From: Allobosea sp.
GTDB taxonomy: Bacteria > Pseudomonadota > Alphaproteobacteria > Rhizobiales > Beijerinckiaceae
Reading direction: 5' to 3'
NCBI GenBank assembly: GCA_024231975.1
Contig: JAAEQB010000097.1
Location: 124,001-188,000, forward strand
Length of the DNA: 64,000 nt
A program made the position numbers and the translations under genes. Below, one piece after another: positions 32,619 to 40,693 of this stretch. Every line of letters begins with the position of its first letter. The stretch's first letter is position 1. The notes beneath the pieces were generated by a model, which was given only the letters and a program-made list of their open reading frames with translations, ran no database searches and was not told the origin of the DNA.

Positions 32619-33686
32619 TCAGCCCTCGCGCAATTGGCGGTGCAGCTCCGCGGGTGAGAGTCCCGTAAGCCCTAGCACCGGCAGGAGGTCGTTCTCGGCA
32701 CGGAAATTCCGGGCGCAGATCGCGTCGAACAGGGCGATGCCGGCCTTGTGCAGCGGCAGCTCCATGCCGGCCACCGCACCGAGCAGTTCCAGCGGCACGA
32801 GGCCGAACGGCACGTCCTCGGTGATGAAGCGCGTGTCCAGCGATTTCGGCCCGAGCAGCTCCGGCCGCTTGCGGTAGACCTCGGCCGCCATCGCGCCGAC
32901 TGGCGCCGGCTCGACACCGAAGGAAAGCCGGTAGTGGTCCTGCACGCTGCGGACCTCGAGCCCGAACGCACGCGCCAGCGCCAGCCGCTCGGCATCCATG
33001 GCGTCGATGATCCGCCCGACGCCCTGCGTGATCGAGCCGTAATTCGGCCAGTCCTCGCCCCTCTCGGCCCGGGTCAGATTGCCGAGCATGGTCGCCATAT
33101 GCGCTGGCGGATTGAGATTGCTCAACATGATCGCGAGCAGGTCCGGGCGCAGCTCGAACCGGTCGCCGAACAGGGCGCGGCAGAGCGAAAGCCCTGCCTC
33201 AGTGTGACGCTGTGGCAGGGTCGCGACGTCGAGCCGGGCGCGGATGCCGGAGATATGGACGCTGCGTTTGCCGCTCTTGCGCGCGGTCAGCGCCGTCGTC
33301 GCCCAGGCGGCGATCGGCAGATCGAGCCCGCGCGCCGCCAGCAGACGGTGCAGATAGAGCGCGGCGAAGGAGCAATGCGCGCTGACGATCACCGCCTGCC
33401 TGGCGCGCAAATGCGGCGCCAGCGCCTCGAACACGGTCCGGAAGCCATTGGCCTGCACCGCGACGATGACGGCCTGCGCTCCCTCGACCACCTCGGCGCA
33501 GTCCTGGGCCAGTGCGAGCGGGAATGTCGCTTCGAGCTTGCCAGTCGCTGACAGTTCGGCGCCCTCAGCGAAATCAGCGTGCGCCGCACCACTCGGCGAC
33601 CACAGCACCGGCTGATGGCCTTGCGAGCTCAGATAGGCCGCATAGCCGCGCCCGATTCCACCCGAGCCGATGATCGCGACGCGCAT
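32619..33686 (-). CDS. Opine-dehydrogenase-like NAD(P)-dependent oxidoreductase
   Basis: The 355-residue protein starts MRVAIIGSGGIGRGYAAYLS, an N-terminal Rossmann fold. It continues with the octopine/nopaline dehydrogenase C-terminal domain, visible as MLSNLNPPAHMATMLGNL, YGSITQGVGRIIDAMDAERL and EDVPFGLVPLELLGAVAG. The conserved catalytic His of the family is probably the one in NPPAHM. Such enzymes reductively condense, or oxidatively split, an amino acid and a keto acid. The ATG at 33684-33686 starts the nucleotide-binding motif; a very long upstream extension is a shadow. It is divergent from the sugar transporter operon, so it may share the LacI-type operator. Confidence 0.82.
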   Translation of the reverse strand: MRVAIIGSGGIGRGYAAYLSSQGHQPVLWSPSGAAHADFAEGAELSATGKLEATFPLALAQDCAEVVEGAQAVIVAVQANGFRTVFEALAPHLRARQAVIVSAHCSFAALYLHRLLAARGLDLPIAAWATTALTARKSGKRSVHISGIRARLDVATLPQRHTEAGLSLCRALFGDRFELRPDLLAIMLSNLNPPAHMATMLGNLTRAERGEDWPNYGSITQGVGRIIDAMDAERLALARAFGLEVRSVQDHYRLSFGVEPAPVGAMAAEVYRKRPELLGPKSLDTRFITEDVPFGLVPLELLGAVAGMELPLHKAGIALFDAICARNFRAENDLLPVLGLTGLSPAELHRQLREG

Positions 33687-33846
33687 GAACTCTTCCCGTC
33701 CCCGTGATCGCCAAGCGACCGGCCTTCCACGCGAGCGCAGCGGACCGATCACCGCGGGTTTAGTGCGGCTTGCCTGGCGATCGCAAGCCAAACTGCCCCT
33801 GGACGAGCCGGAGAGCGCCCAGCCGGCCCAGCCAAAAACTCCCCGG

Positions 33847-33874
33847 TTGACAGTTTTGCAATCGATTACATAAT
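33847..33874 (+). promoter_or_regulatory. Promoter with embedded LacI-family operator
   Basis: TTGACA (33847-33852) and CATAAT (33869-33874), 16 bp apart, form a strong sigma-70 promoter. Between them, TGCAATCGATTACA (33857-33870) matches the LacI/GalR consensus TGNAANCGNTTNCA at every fixed position. A partial second site (AATCGGTTTCG) follows. A LacI-type gene ends the operon driven from here. The 327-bp gap 33687-34013 shows nothing else beyond upstream sequence of the divergent opine-dehydrogenase-like gene. Confidence 0.8.
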
Positions 33875-34013
33875 CGGTTTCGTAATGGCTCCGCAGAATG
33901 AGCCATTCGAGGGAGGAGTACCGGTCATGCGTGCCAGCATCAGCGATCCATCGGCTTTTTCCGGCAGCGTGACCACGCTGCGGTGGCGCTGAGCGCGCCA
34001 CGAAAGCCCGGCC

Positions 34014-34871
34014 ATGGTCGAGATCGGCTTCAATCTGCTGACGGTCGGCGGCTTCATCGACGAGGCGCATCTGCCCCTGTGCGAGCGCATCCGCGAGATC
34101 GGCTATGACGGTGTCGAGATCCCGGTCTTCGAGGGCGAGGTCGGCCATTATGAGCGGCTCGGCCGCCGGCTCGATGCGATCGGCCTGAAGCGCACCATCG
34201 TCACCATCGTCGCCGAAGACAGCAACCCGCTCTCGCCCGATCCGGCCATCCGCCAGAAGGCGCGGGAGCGCCATCGCTGGGCGGTCGACTGCGCCACGGC
34301 GCTCGGCGCCAGCGTCATCGCCGGTCCCTATCACTCGCCGGTCGGCGTCTTCACCGGCGAAGGTCCGCGCGAGGACGAGCTCGCCCATCTCGCCGAAGCA
34401 CTGCATGTGATGGCGGACGATGCCGGCAGGGCCGGAATCGCGCTCTCGCTGGAGGCGATCAACCGCTTCGAATGTTACGCGCTGAACACGATGGAGGCCG
34501 CGAGCGCGCTGAAGGCGAAGGTCGCGCATCCGAACTTCGGCTACATGTACGACACCTTCCACGCCAATATCGAGGAGCGCGACCCGGTCGGCGCCTACGC
34601 TCGCTACGCGCCCGAGGTCAACCACATCCATCTTTCCGAGAACGATCGCGGCATCGTCGGGCGCGGCCATGTGCCGTGGGCGGAGACGTTCCGCGCCATC
34701 CGCGCCACCGGCTATGATGGCTGGCTGACGGTCGAGGCTTTCGGACGGGCCCTGCCCTCGCTCGCCGCGGCAACGCGGGTCTGGCGCGACCTCTTCCCCG
34801 ATCTCGACACGCTCCTCACCGAAAGCCACGACTTCATCCGGCGCGGCTGGGCGCAGGCGGACGTGACATGA
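34014..34871 (+). CDS. Sugar isomerase/epimerase (xylose-isomerase-like TIM barrel, DTE type)
   Basis: The 285-residue protein has the AP-endonuclease-2 / D-tagatose-3-epimerase fold. Putative metal ligands are in LSLEAINRFECY (Glu), YMYDTFHANIEERD (Asp and His), VNHIHLSENDRG (His) and WLTVEAFGR (Glu). Active members interconvert ketoses or keto-sugar acids at C2 or C3. It is the first gene of the sugar ABC operon and overlaps the ATPase gene by 4 nt, so it should act on the imported sugar in the cytoplasm. The specific sugar is not evident. Confidence 0.85.
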   Translation: MVEIGFNLLTVGGFIDEAHLPLCERIREIGYDGVEIPVFEGEVGHYERLGRRLDAIGLKRTIVTIVAEDSNPLSPDPAIRQKARERHRWAVDCATALGASVIAGPYHSPVGVFTGEGPREDELAHLAEALHVMADDAGRAGIALSLEAINRFECYALNTMEAASALKAKVAHPNFGYMYDTFHANIEERDPVGAYARYAPEVNHIHLSENDRGIVGRGHVPWAETFRAIRATGYDGWLTVEAFGRALPSLAAATRVWRDLFPDLDTLLTESHDFIRRGWAQADVT

Positions 34872-36382
34872 GCGCCGCCACACCGGTCCTGTCGATGCGC
34901 GGCATCGGCAAGAGCTTCACCGGCGTGCGGGCGCTCGACGATGTCAGCCTCGATTGCCATTCCGGCGAGGTCCACGCCATCTGCGGCGAGAACGGCGCCG
35001 GCAAGTCGACGCTGATGAAGGTGCTCGGCGGTGTCTATCGGCCCGACGAGGGCGAGATCCTGCTCGGTGGGCAGCCCGTCGCCTTCCGGCACCCTGTCGA
35101 GGCGCGCAGGGCCGGGATCAGCATCATCCACCAGGAGCTCAGTCTGCTGCCCGAGCGCAGCGTCGCCGACAATATCTTCCTCGGCCTGGAGCCGACCCGC
35201 GGCGGCCTGCTCGACCGCGCCGCGATGCAGGACGGTGCGCGCCGGCTGCTGGAGCGTGTCGGTGCCAGGGTGCATCCGGATGCGCTGATCAAATCGCTGT
35301 CGATCGCCGAGCAGCAGCTGGTCGAGATCGCCAAGGCGCTGGCGCTCGATGCGCAGATCATCGTGATGGACGAGCCGACCGCGGCGCTCGACGAGCGCGA
35401 TGCCGGCCGGCTGCTTGAGCTGGTCGCAACGCTCAGGCGCGAGGGCGCGGCGATCCTCTACATCTCCCATCGCATGGCCGAGCTGAAGGCGATCGCCGAC
35501 CGCATCACCGTGCTGAAGGACGGCAAGCTGGTCGCGACACGCCCGGCCGCAGCGCTGACGCCGGCGATGATCGTCAGGCTGATGGTCGGTCGCGACCTCG
35601 CCGATTTCTTTCCTCCGCCAGGCGATCCCGCCAAGGTTGGCCCGGTCGTATTGTCGGTACAGGGCGCAGGTAACGCCATCCTCGCCGACATCGCTCTCGA
35701 GCTGCGGGCCGGCGAGGTCGTCGGCGTCGCCGGGCTCGAAGGCTCAGGCAAGGGCGCGCTCGGCCGTGCCTTTTTCGGCGACGAGCCGTTCACGCGCGGC
35801 CGCATGAGCATCGACGGGCATGACGGGCTGATCGCCTCGCCGCGTGCGGCCATCGCCGCAGGCATCGGCTTCCTCTCCGACGATCGCAAGAAGGAAGGCA
35901 TCGCCCCGCAGCAATCGCTGCGCGACAATGTTCTGATGACGCTGCGCGCCTTCGCGCGCCGTCTGCTGCCGCCGGGTTCCGGAGACATGGGACGCGCCGC
36001 AGCCGACCGGCAATTGACCGAGGTCGATGTCCGCGCAGCCGGGTTTGCGCAGGAAATCCGCGAACTCTCCGGCGGCAATCAGCAGAAGGTCGTGATCGGC
36101 CGCTGGCTGGCGCGCGATCCGAAAGTGCTGATCTTCCTCGAGCCGACCCGCGGCATCGACGTCGCCGCCAAGGCAGCGATCTACCAATTGATGCGCAACC
36201 TCGCCGACCGCGGCCGCGCCATCCTGATGATCTCCTCCGATCTGCCCGAGATCATCGGCGTCAGCGACCGAATCCTCGTCATGCACGAAGGCCGCATCGT
36301 CGGAGAATTGAAGCGCGGCGCCAGCGAGGAAGACGTGATGCACCTCGCGCTGGGCACCGGGACGACGGAGGCCGCGGCATGA
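34868..36382 (+). CDS. Sugar ABC transporter ATP-binding protein (RbsA/XylG-like)
   Basis: The 504-residue protein contains two tandem nucleotide-binding domains. The first has Walker A GENGAGKSTLMK, LSIAEQQLVEIAKAL and Walker B IIVMDEPTAALDERD. The second is degenerate at Walker A (GLEGSGKGALGRAF) but keeps LSGGNQQKVVIGRWL, with FLEPTRGIDV at Walker B. This is standard for CUT2-family ATPases. It powers the two RbsC-type permeases encoded downstream, and 4-nt overlaps couple it to both neighbours. Confidence 0.93.
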   Translation: MSAATPVLSMRGIGKSFTGVRALDDVSLDCHSGEVHAICGENGAGKSTLMKVLGGVYRPDEGEILLGGQPVAFRHPVEARRAGISIIHQELSLLPERSVADNIFLGLEPTRGGLLDRAAMQDGARRLLERVGARVHPDALIKSLSIAEQQLVEIAKALALDAQIIVMDEPTAALDERDAGRLLELVATLRREGAAILYISHRMAELKAIADRITVLKDGKLVATRPAAALTPAMIVRLMVGRDLADFFPPPGDPAKVGPVVLSVQGAGNAILADIALELRAGEVVGVAGLEGSGKGALGRAFFGDEPFTRGRMSIDGHDGLIASPRAAIAAGIGFLSDDRKKEGIAPQQSLRDNVLMTLRAFARRLLPPGSGDMGRAAADRQLTEVDVRAAGFAQEIRELSGGNQQKVVIGRWLARDPKVLIFLEPTRGIDVAAKAAIYQLMRNLADRGRAILMISSDLPEIIGVSDRILVMHEGRIVGELKRGASEEDVMHLALGTGTTEAAA

Positions 36383-37359
36383 ACGCCAGCGCCGACATCG
36401 CGACCGCCCGCCCGGCGCGCGACCTGCCGGTGGCGCCATTGCTCTTCGCCGGCTCGCTCGCGCTTTATGTCGCGACCGCGCTCGCAACCGGGCAGCATGC
36501 CTATCTCACCGGCGAAGGCTTCGTCGGCCTGACGCAGCGCATGGTCGCGCTCGGCATCGTCGCGCTCGGGCAGACCCTTACCATCCTGGTCGGCTCGATC
36601 GATCTCTCGGTCGCCAACCTGATCAGCGTCTCGGCGGTGCTGGCCTCCTTCATCATGAAGGGCGAGCCGGCGATGATCGCGCCGGCCGTTCTGGCGGTGC
36701 TGGCCCTGTCGGCGGCGGTCGGCCTCGTCAACGGGCTGATCATCGCGCGGCTCGACGTCAACCCGCTGATCGCGACGCTCGGCGTCGGTTTGATCCTGCA
36801 GGGGCTGCTCTCGGCGAGCTTCAGCAATTTCGCCGGCTCGGTCCCGGCAGCCTTCCAGGCCTTCGCCTATGGCCGGATCGGCCCCCTGCCCTGGTCGGTG
36901 CTGCTGCTGTTCGTGCTGGCCTTCGCGATCTGGCTGCTGCTGAGCCGCACCCGTTTCGGCGCGCATCTCTACGCCACCGGCGGCAATCGCGACGGCGCCC
37001 GCCTCGCCGGCATCCGCACCGAGCGCGTGATGATCGGCGCACACGTCCTGTGCTCGCTGATGGCCGGTTTGACCGGGCTCTATCTCGCTAGCCGCCTGCG
37101 TGCCGGCGCGCCCTGGGTCGGCCGCGACGGCGTCTACGATCTTGAATCCATCGCCGTCGTGGTGATCGGCGGGACTTTGCTCGCCGGCGGGCGCGGCGGC
37201 GTCTGGGGCACACTGGCCGGTGTCTTCCTGTTCGCCACGCTCGACGCCGTCTTCAACATGACCGGCATCGACGCTTTCCCGAAGCAGGTGCTGCGCGGCG
37301 CCATCGTCATCCTCGCGGTCGCGGTCTACGCGGTGCGCAGCAAGGGGCATGTCGCATGA
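36379..37359 (+). CDS. Sugar ABC transporter permease (RbsC-like), 1
   Basis: The 326-residue CUT2-family permease has about 8-10 membrane segments. It has the BPD_transp_2 pattern LGQTLTILVGSIDLSVANLI, GLVNGLIIARLDVNPLIATL and VVVIGGTLLAGGRGGVWGT. It overlaps both neighbouring genes by 4 nt. With the second permease it probably forms a heterodimeric channel. Confidence 0.92.
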   Translation: MNASADIATARPARDLPVAPLLFAGSLALYVATALATGQHAYLTGEGFVGLTQRMVALGIVALGQTLTILVGSIDLSVANLISVSAVLASFIMKGEPAMIAPAVLAVLALSAAVGLVNGLIIARLDVNPLIATLGVGLILQGLLSASFSNFAGSVPAAFQAFAYGRIGPLPWSVLLLFVLAFAIWLLLSRTRFGAHLYATGGNRDGARLAGIRTERVMIGAHVLCSLMAGLTGLYLASRLRAGAPWVGRDGVYDLESIAVVVIGGTLLAGGRGGVWGTLAGVFLFATLDAVFNMTGIDAFPKQVLRGAIVILAVAVYAVRSKGHVA

Positions 37360-38339
37360 GCGCCGTTGCCGCCCAGTCCGGATCGTCCGCGGCGCTGCGC
37401 TTCGCCCGAGGCATCAATGTCGGCCTCGCCGTCTTCCTCGTGCTCTACGGCGCGATCGCTGTGCTGCAGCCGGGCTATTTCGAGGTCGAAGGCTTCCTCA
37501 ACTTCCTGCGCCGGGCCGCGCCGCTGATCATCCTCGCCTGCGGCCAGCTCTTCGTCATCGCCGGCGGCGGCTTCGATCTCTCGATGGGCTCGCTGGTGAC
37601 GCTGACTGTGCTCGGCGGCTCGATGCTCGCCGGTGGCAATCCCGACAACACCTGGTGGACGATCGCCGTGCTCTATCTGATCGGGCTCGGCGTCGGGCTG
37701 GTCAACGGGCTCGTCGTCACCCTGCTCAAGGTGCCCTCAATCATCGCGACGCTCGGCATGCTGCTCTCGCTCAACGGCGCGGCGCTGATGTGGTCGGGCG
37801 GGGCGCCGCGCGGCTATCTGCCGGAGAATTTCCGCGCGCTCGGCCGCCTCGTCTACCGCGATGTGCCGGTGACCGGGATCATGCCGCTCTCGGTGCTCAT
37901 CCTCATCGTCTTCGTCGGCCTCGCTGCCTGGCTGCTGCACGCGACCGTCTTCGGCCGGCAGGTGCTGGCGGTCGGCGACAATCCGCGCGCGGCGGAGCTT
38001 GCCGGCGTGCCGGTCGGTGCGACGCGCGTGCTGGTCTTCGTCATCTCGGCATTGTCGGCGGTCACGGCGGGCATCCTGCTCGGCGGCTTCGCCGGGGTCT
38101 CGACCGCGGTCGGACAAGGGCTCGAGCTGCAGGCGATCGCCGCCTGCGTCATCGGCGGGGCGCAATTGCTCGGCGGGCGCGCCAGCGTGACCGGCGCCGT
38201 CGCCGGCGCGCTCAGCCTGTTCGCTCTGTTCACTTTGCTCAACCTGATGGGCCTGCCGCAGCCGCTGCGCGAGACCGTCCAGGGCCTGATCCTGATCGCC
38301 GCGGTGGCGTCGAGCGCCTGGCGTATGCGGCGAGCGTAG
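37356..38339 (+). CDS. Sugar ABC transporter permease (RbsC-like), 2
   Basis: The 327-residue CUT2 permease is a paralogue of the preceding one. It shows ACGQLFVIAGGGFDLSMGSL, GLVNGLVVTLLKVPSIIATL and the conserved ACVIGGAQLLGGRASVTGAV. It overlaps the first permease by 4 nt and is followed after 80 nt by the binding-protein gene, which has its own strong ribosome site. Confidence 0.92.
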   Translation: MSAVAAQSGSSAALRFARGINVGLAVFLVLYGAIAVLQPGYFEVEGFLNFLRRAAPLIILACGQLFVIAGGGFDLSMGSLVTLTVLGGSMLAGGNPDNTWWTIAVLYLIGLGVGLVNGLVVTLLKVPSIIATLGMLLSLNGAALMWSGGAPRGYLPENFRALGRLVYRDVPVTGIMPLSVLILIVFVGLAAWLLHATVFGRQVLAVGDNPRAAELAGVPVGATRVLVFVISALSAVTAGILLGGFAGVSTAVGQGLELQAIAACVIGGAQLLGGRASVTGAVAGALSLFALFTLLNLMGLPQPLRETVQGLILIAAVASSAWRMRRA

Positions 38340-38419
38340 CAACGAGTTTTCGGAAGCGTGTGACCCCACGCGCTCCGCCAGAGGCCGCCGGCAAGGCGGC
38401 GCGACAGAGGGAGGTGAAC

Positions 38420-39544
38420 ATGAAGACGCAGATCGGTTTGACGGCGCTGCTGGCGGCATTGTCGACGGGCGCCATCGCCCAGAACTTCAACGACCCTGCC
38501 GAGTTCGAGCGCCAGAAGGCCCTGCTCACGGTCGCCCCGCAAGGTCCCGACGGTAAGCCCTGGGAGCAGAATCTCGGCGGCGAGAAGATCGACACCGCCA
38601 AGTACAAGAAGCCCGGCCCCTACAAGCTCTGCTTCTCCAATGCCGGCGTGAACAATCCCTGGCGCGTCGTCGGCTTCACCAACATGCAGGCCGAGGTCGA
38701 CGCCAACAAGGCCGACATCGCCTCGTTCACCCATGCCGATGCCGAGGGCAAGGACGACAAGCAGATCTCGGACATCAACGCCTTCGTCAACAGCGGCCAG
38801 TGCGACGCGCTGATCGTCTCGCCCAACACCACGGCGGCGCTGACCCCGGCGGTCGAGGCGGCCGCAAAGAAGCTGCCGGTCGTGGTCTTCGACCGCGGCG
38901 TCGACAGCAAGGCGCCGGTCACCTTCATCAACCCGATCGGCGGCTACGGCTTCGGCATCCAGGGCGCGAGCTTCATCGCCGAGAAGATCCCGGCCGGTGG
39001 CTCGGTGCTGGCGCTGCGCATCCTGCCCGGCGTCGACGTGCTGGAGAACCGCTGGGCCGCGGCCGAGCGCATCTTCAAGGAGAAGGGCATCAAGGTCGTC
39101 GGCGCCGAGTTCACCAATGGCGACAACGCCAAGACCAAGGCGATCGTCGAGGACTACATCAACCGCTTCGGCAAGATCGACGGCGTCTGGATGGATGCCG
39201 GTGCCACAGCGGTCGCGGCGCTCGAGGCCTTCGAGGATGCCGGCAAGCCCTATCCGGTGATCAATGGCGAGGACCAGCAGGACTTCCTGCAGAAGTGGAA
39301 GAAGAACAAGCTCACCGCGATCGCGCCGACCTATCCGACCTATCAGTGGCGCACCCCGGTGATCGCGGCGATCCGCATCCTCAAGGGCGAGCCGGTCACC
39401 GGCCCGACCTGGAAGCTGCCGCAGCCGGCGATCACGGCAGATAATCTCGACAAGTTCGTCAACGACAGGATGCCGCCGCTGCATTACGCGCTCTGCGGCT
39501 GCGAGCAGATGGCGAACTACCCGGCCCGCTGGGGCGGGAAGTAA
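38420..39544 (+). CDS. Sugar ABC transporter substrate-binding protein (periplasmic binding protein type 1)
   Basis: The 374-residue protein starts at ATG 38420 behind GGGAGGTGAAC, with signal peptide MKTQIGLTALLAALSTGAIA. The mature part follows the Peripla_BP_4 pattern of ribose/autoinducer-type receptors: LCFSNAGVNNPWRVVGFTNM, DALIVSPNTTAALTPAVEAA and VVFDRGVDSKAPVTFI. It has an N-terminal extension of about 45 residues before the first lobe and a C-terminal CGCEQMANYPARWGG. It delivers the sugar to the CUT2 permeases. A much longer frame upstream in the same phase is a shadow of the permease gene. Confidence 0.92.
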   Translation: MKTQIGLTALLAALSTGAIAQNFNDPAEFERQKALLTVAPQGPDGKPWEQNLGGEKIDTAKYKKPGPYKLCFSNAGVNNPWRVVGFTNMQAEVDANKADIASFTHADAEGKDDKQISDINAFVNSGQCDALIVSPNTTAALTPAVEAAAKKLPVVVFDRGVDSKAPVTFINPIGGYGFGIQGASFIAEKIPAGGSVLALRILPGVDVLENRWAAAERIFKEKGIKVVGAEFTNGDNAKTKAIVEDYINRFGKIDGVWMDAGATAVAALEAFEDAGKPYPVINGEDQQDFLQKWKKNKLTAIAPTYPTYQWRTPVIAAIRILKGEPVTGPTWKLPQPAITADNLDKFVNDRMPPLHYALCGCEQMANYPARWGGK

Positions 39545-39608
39545 TCACGACACCGGGCGCTCGCATCGCGCGGGCGCCCACCCCTGCCGTATCGGCAGCG
39601 ATTGCGGC

Positions 39609-40691
39609 ATGATGGGCGTCCTGCCTCCTCCTGCCGATTCGCGACCGCTTTCCAGATCATCAGCCTTGCAAGACGCAACCCCAGCCGCCCCGACCATCGC
39701 CGAAGTCGCCCGCCTCGCGGGTGTCTCGACCGCGACGGTGTCGCGCACTTTGGCCCAGCCCGAGAAGGTCAAGGCCCGCACCCGCGAGCGCGTGCTGGAA
39801 GCGGTCGCAGCGACCGGCTTCATCCCCAACGCCCAGGCGCGCAATCTGCGCCTGCAGGCAACGCGCACGGTGATCCTGCTGGTGCGCGACATCAGCAACC
39901 CGTTCTATCTGGAGATCTACAAAGGCGTCGAAGAGGCGGCGATCGACGCCGGCTACAAGGTGCTGATGGGCGATGCCCGCGACGATGACGAGCGCATCCT
40001 GCGCTATGTCGACATGGTCAGGGAACGCCATGCCGACGGGCTTATCCTGATGGTTGGCCGCTTTCCCGAGACCCTCGCCAAGCGCAGCCGGCTGCCGCCG
40101 ATCGTGGTGGCGCTAGAGATGCTGCCCGGGCTCAACCTGCCGACGGTCAAGGTCGACAACCACGCCGCGGCGCGCGCCGCCGTCGCGCATCTCGCCCGGC
40201 TCGGCCATCGTCGCATCGCCCATATCGCCGGGCCGATGCCGGATCCGATGAGCCTCGACCGCCGCGACGGCTATCTTGCCGGCCTCGCCGATGCCGGCCT
40301 CCCGGCCGATCCTAATCTCGTCGTCGAGGGCGATTTCGGCCTGGCGGCCGGCCGCGCCGCGATCCGCACACTCGCTGAAAGAGACACCGACTACACCGCC
40401 ATCTTCGCCGCCAGCGACCAGATGGCGGTCGGTGCGATGGGCGAGTTGCGCGCCCGCGGCCGAAACGTGCCCGACGAGGTCTCGGTTGTCGGCTTCGACG
40501 ACATCGTGCTGGCGGAGGCGGTCGAGCCGCAGCTCACCACGGTCCACCAGCCGCGCCGCGAGATCGGTCAGGCGGCCATGGCACTGCTGATCGAGCAATT
40601 GTCAGGAGGTAGCCGGCGTCCCGATCTCGTACTGCCGACGCGGCTCATCGAGCGCGCCTCGGCAGCCGTGCCGCCCAAGCAGCTCCGATAG
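39609..40691 (+). CDS. LacI-family transcriptional regulator
   Basis: The 360-residue protein has the LacI helix-turn-helix TIAEVARLAGVSTATVSRTL near residue 29 and the hinge NAQARNLRLQATRTVILLV. A sugar-binding domain runs to the end (VSVVGFDDIVLAEAVEPQLT). It is the last gene of the sugar operon, 64 nt after the binding-protein gene, and is the obvious candidate to bind the perfect LacI-type operator at 33857-33870. That would make an autoregulated loop relieved by the imported sugar or its product. The start could also be the second ATG (39612). It converges on the histidine kinase gene, with 2 nt between the stops. Confidence 0.92.
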   Translation: MMGVLPPPADSRPLSRSSALQDATPAAPTIAEVARLAGVSTATVSRTLAQPEKVKARTRERVLEAVAATGFIPNAQARNLRLQATRTVILLVRDISNPFYLEIYKGVEEAAIDAGYKVLMGDARDDDERILRYVDMVRERHADGLILMVGRFPETLAKRSRLPPIVVALEMLPGLNLPTVKVDNHAAARAAVAHLARLGHRRIAHIAGPMPDPMSLDRRDGYLAGLADAGLPADPNLVVEGDFGLAAGRAAIRTLAERDTDYTAIFAASDQMAVGAMGELRARGRNVPDEVSVVGFDDIVLAEAVEPQLTTVHQPRREIGQAAMALLIEQLSGGSRRPDLVLPTRLIERASAAVPPKQLR

Positions 40692-40693
40692 GC

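Noticed and set aside
33687..34883. N-terminal extension that would make the opine-dehydrogenase-like protein 754 residues
   Set aside because: The extension is antisense to the epimerase gene and crosses the promoter with the LacI operator; the Rossmann motif starts exactly at ATG 33686.
37349..38419. In-frame extension of the sugar binding protein into the permease gene
   Set aside because: It is an out-of-frame shadow of the second permease; ATG 38420 has a strong ribosome site and starts a signal peptide.
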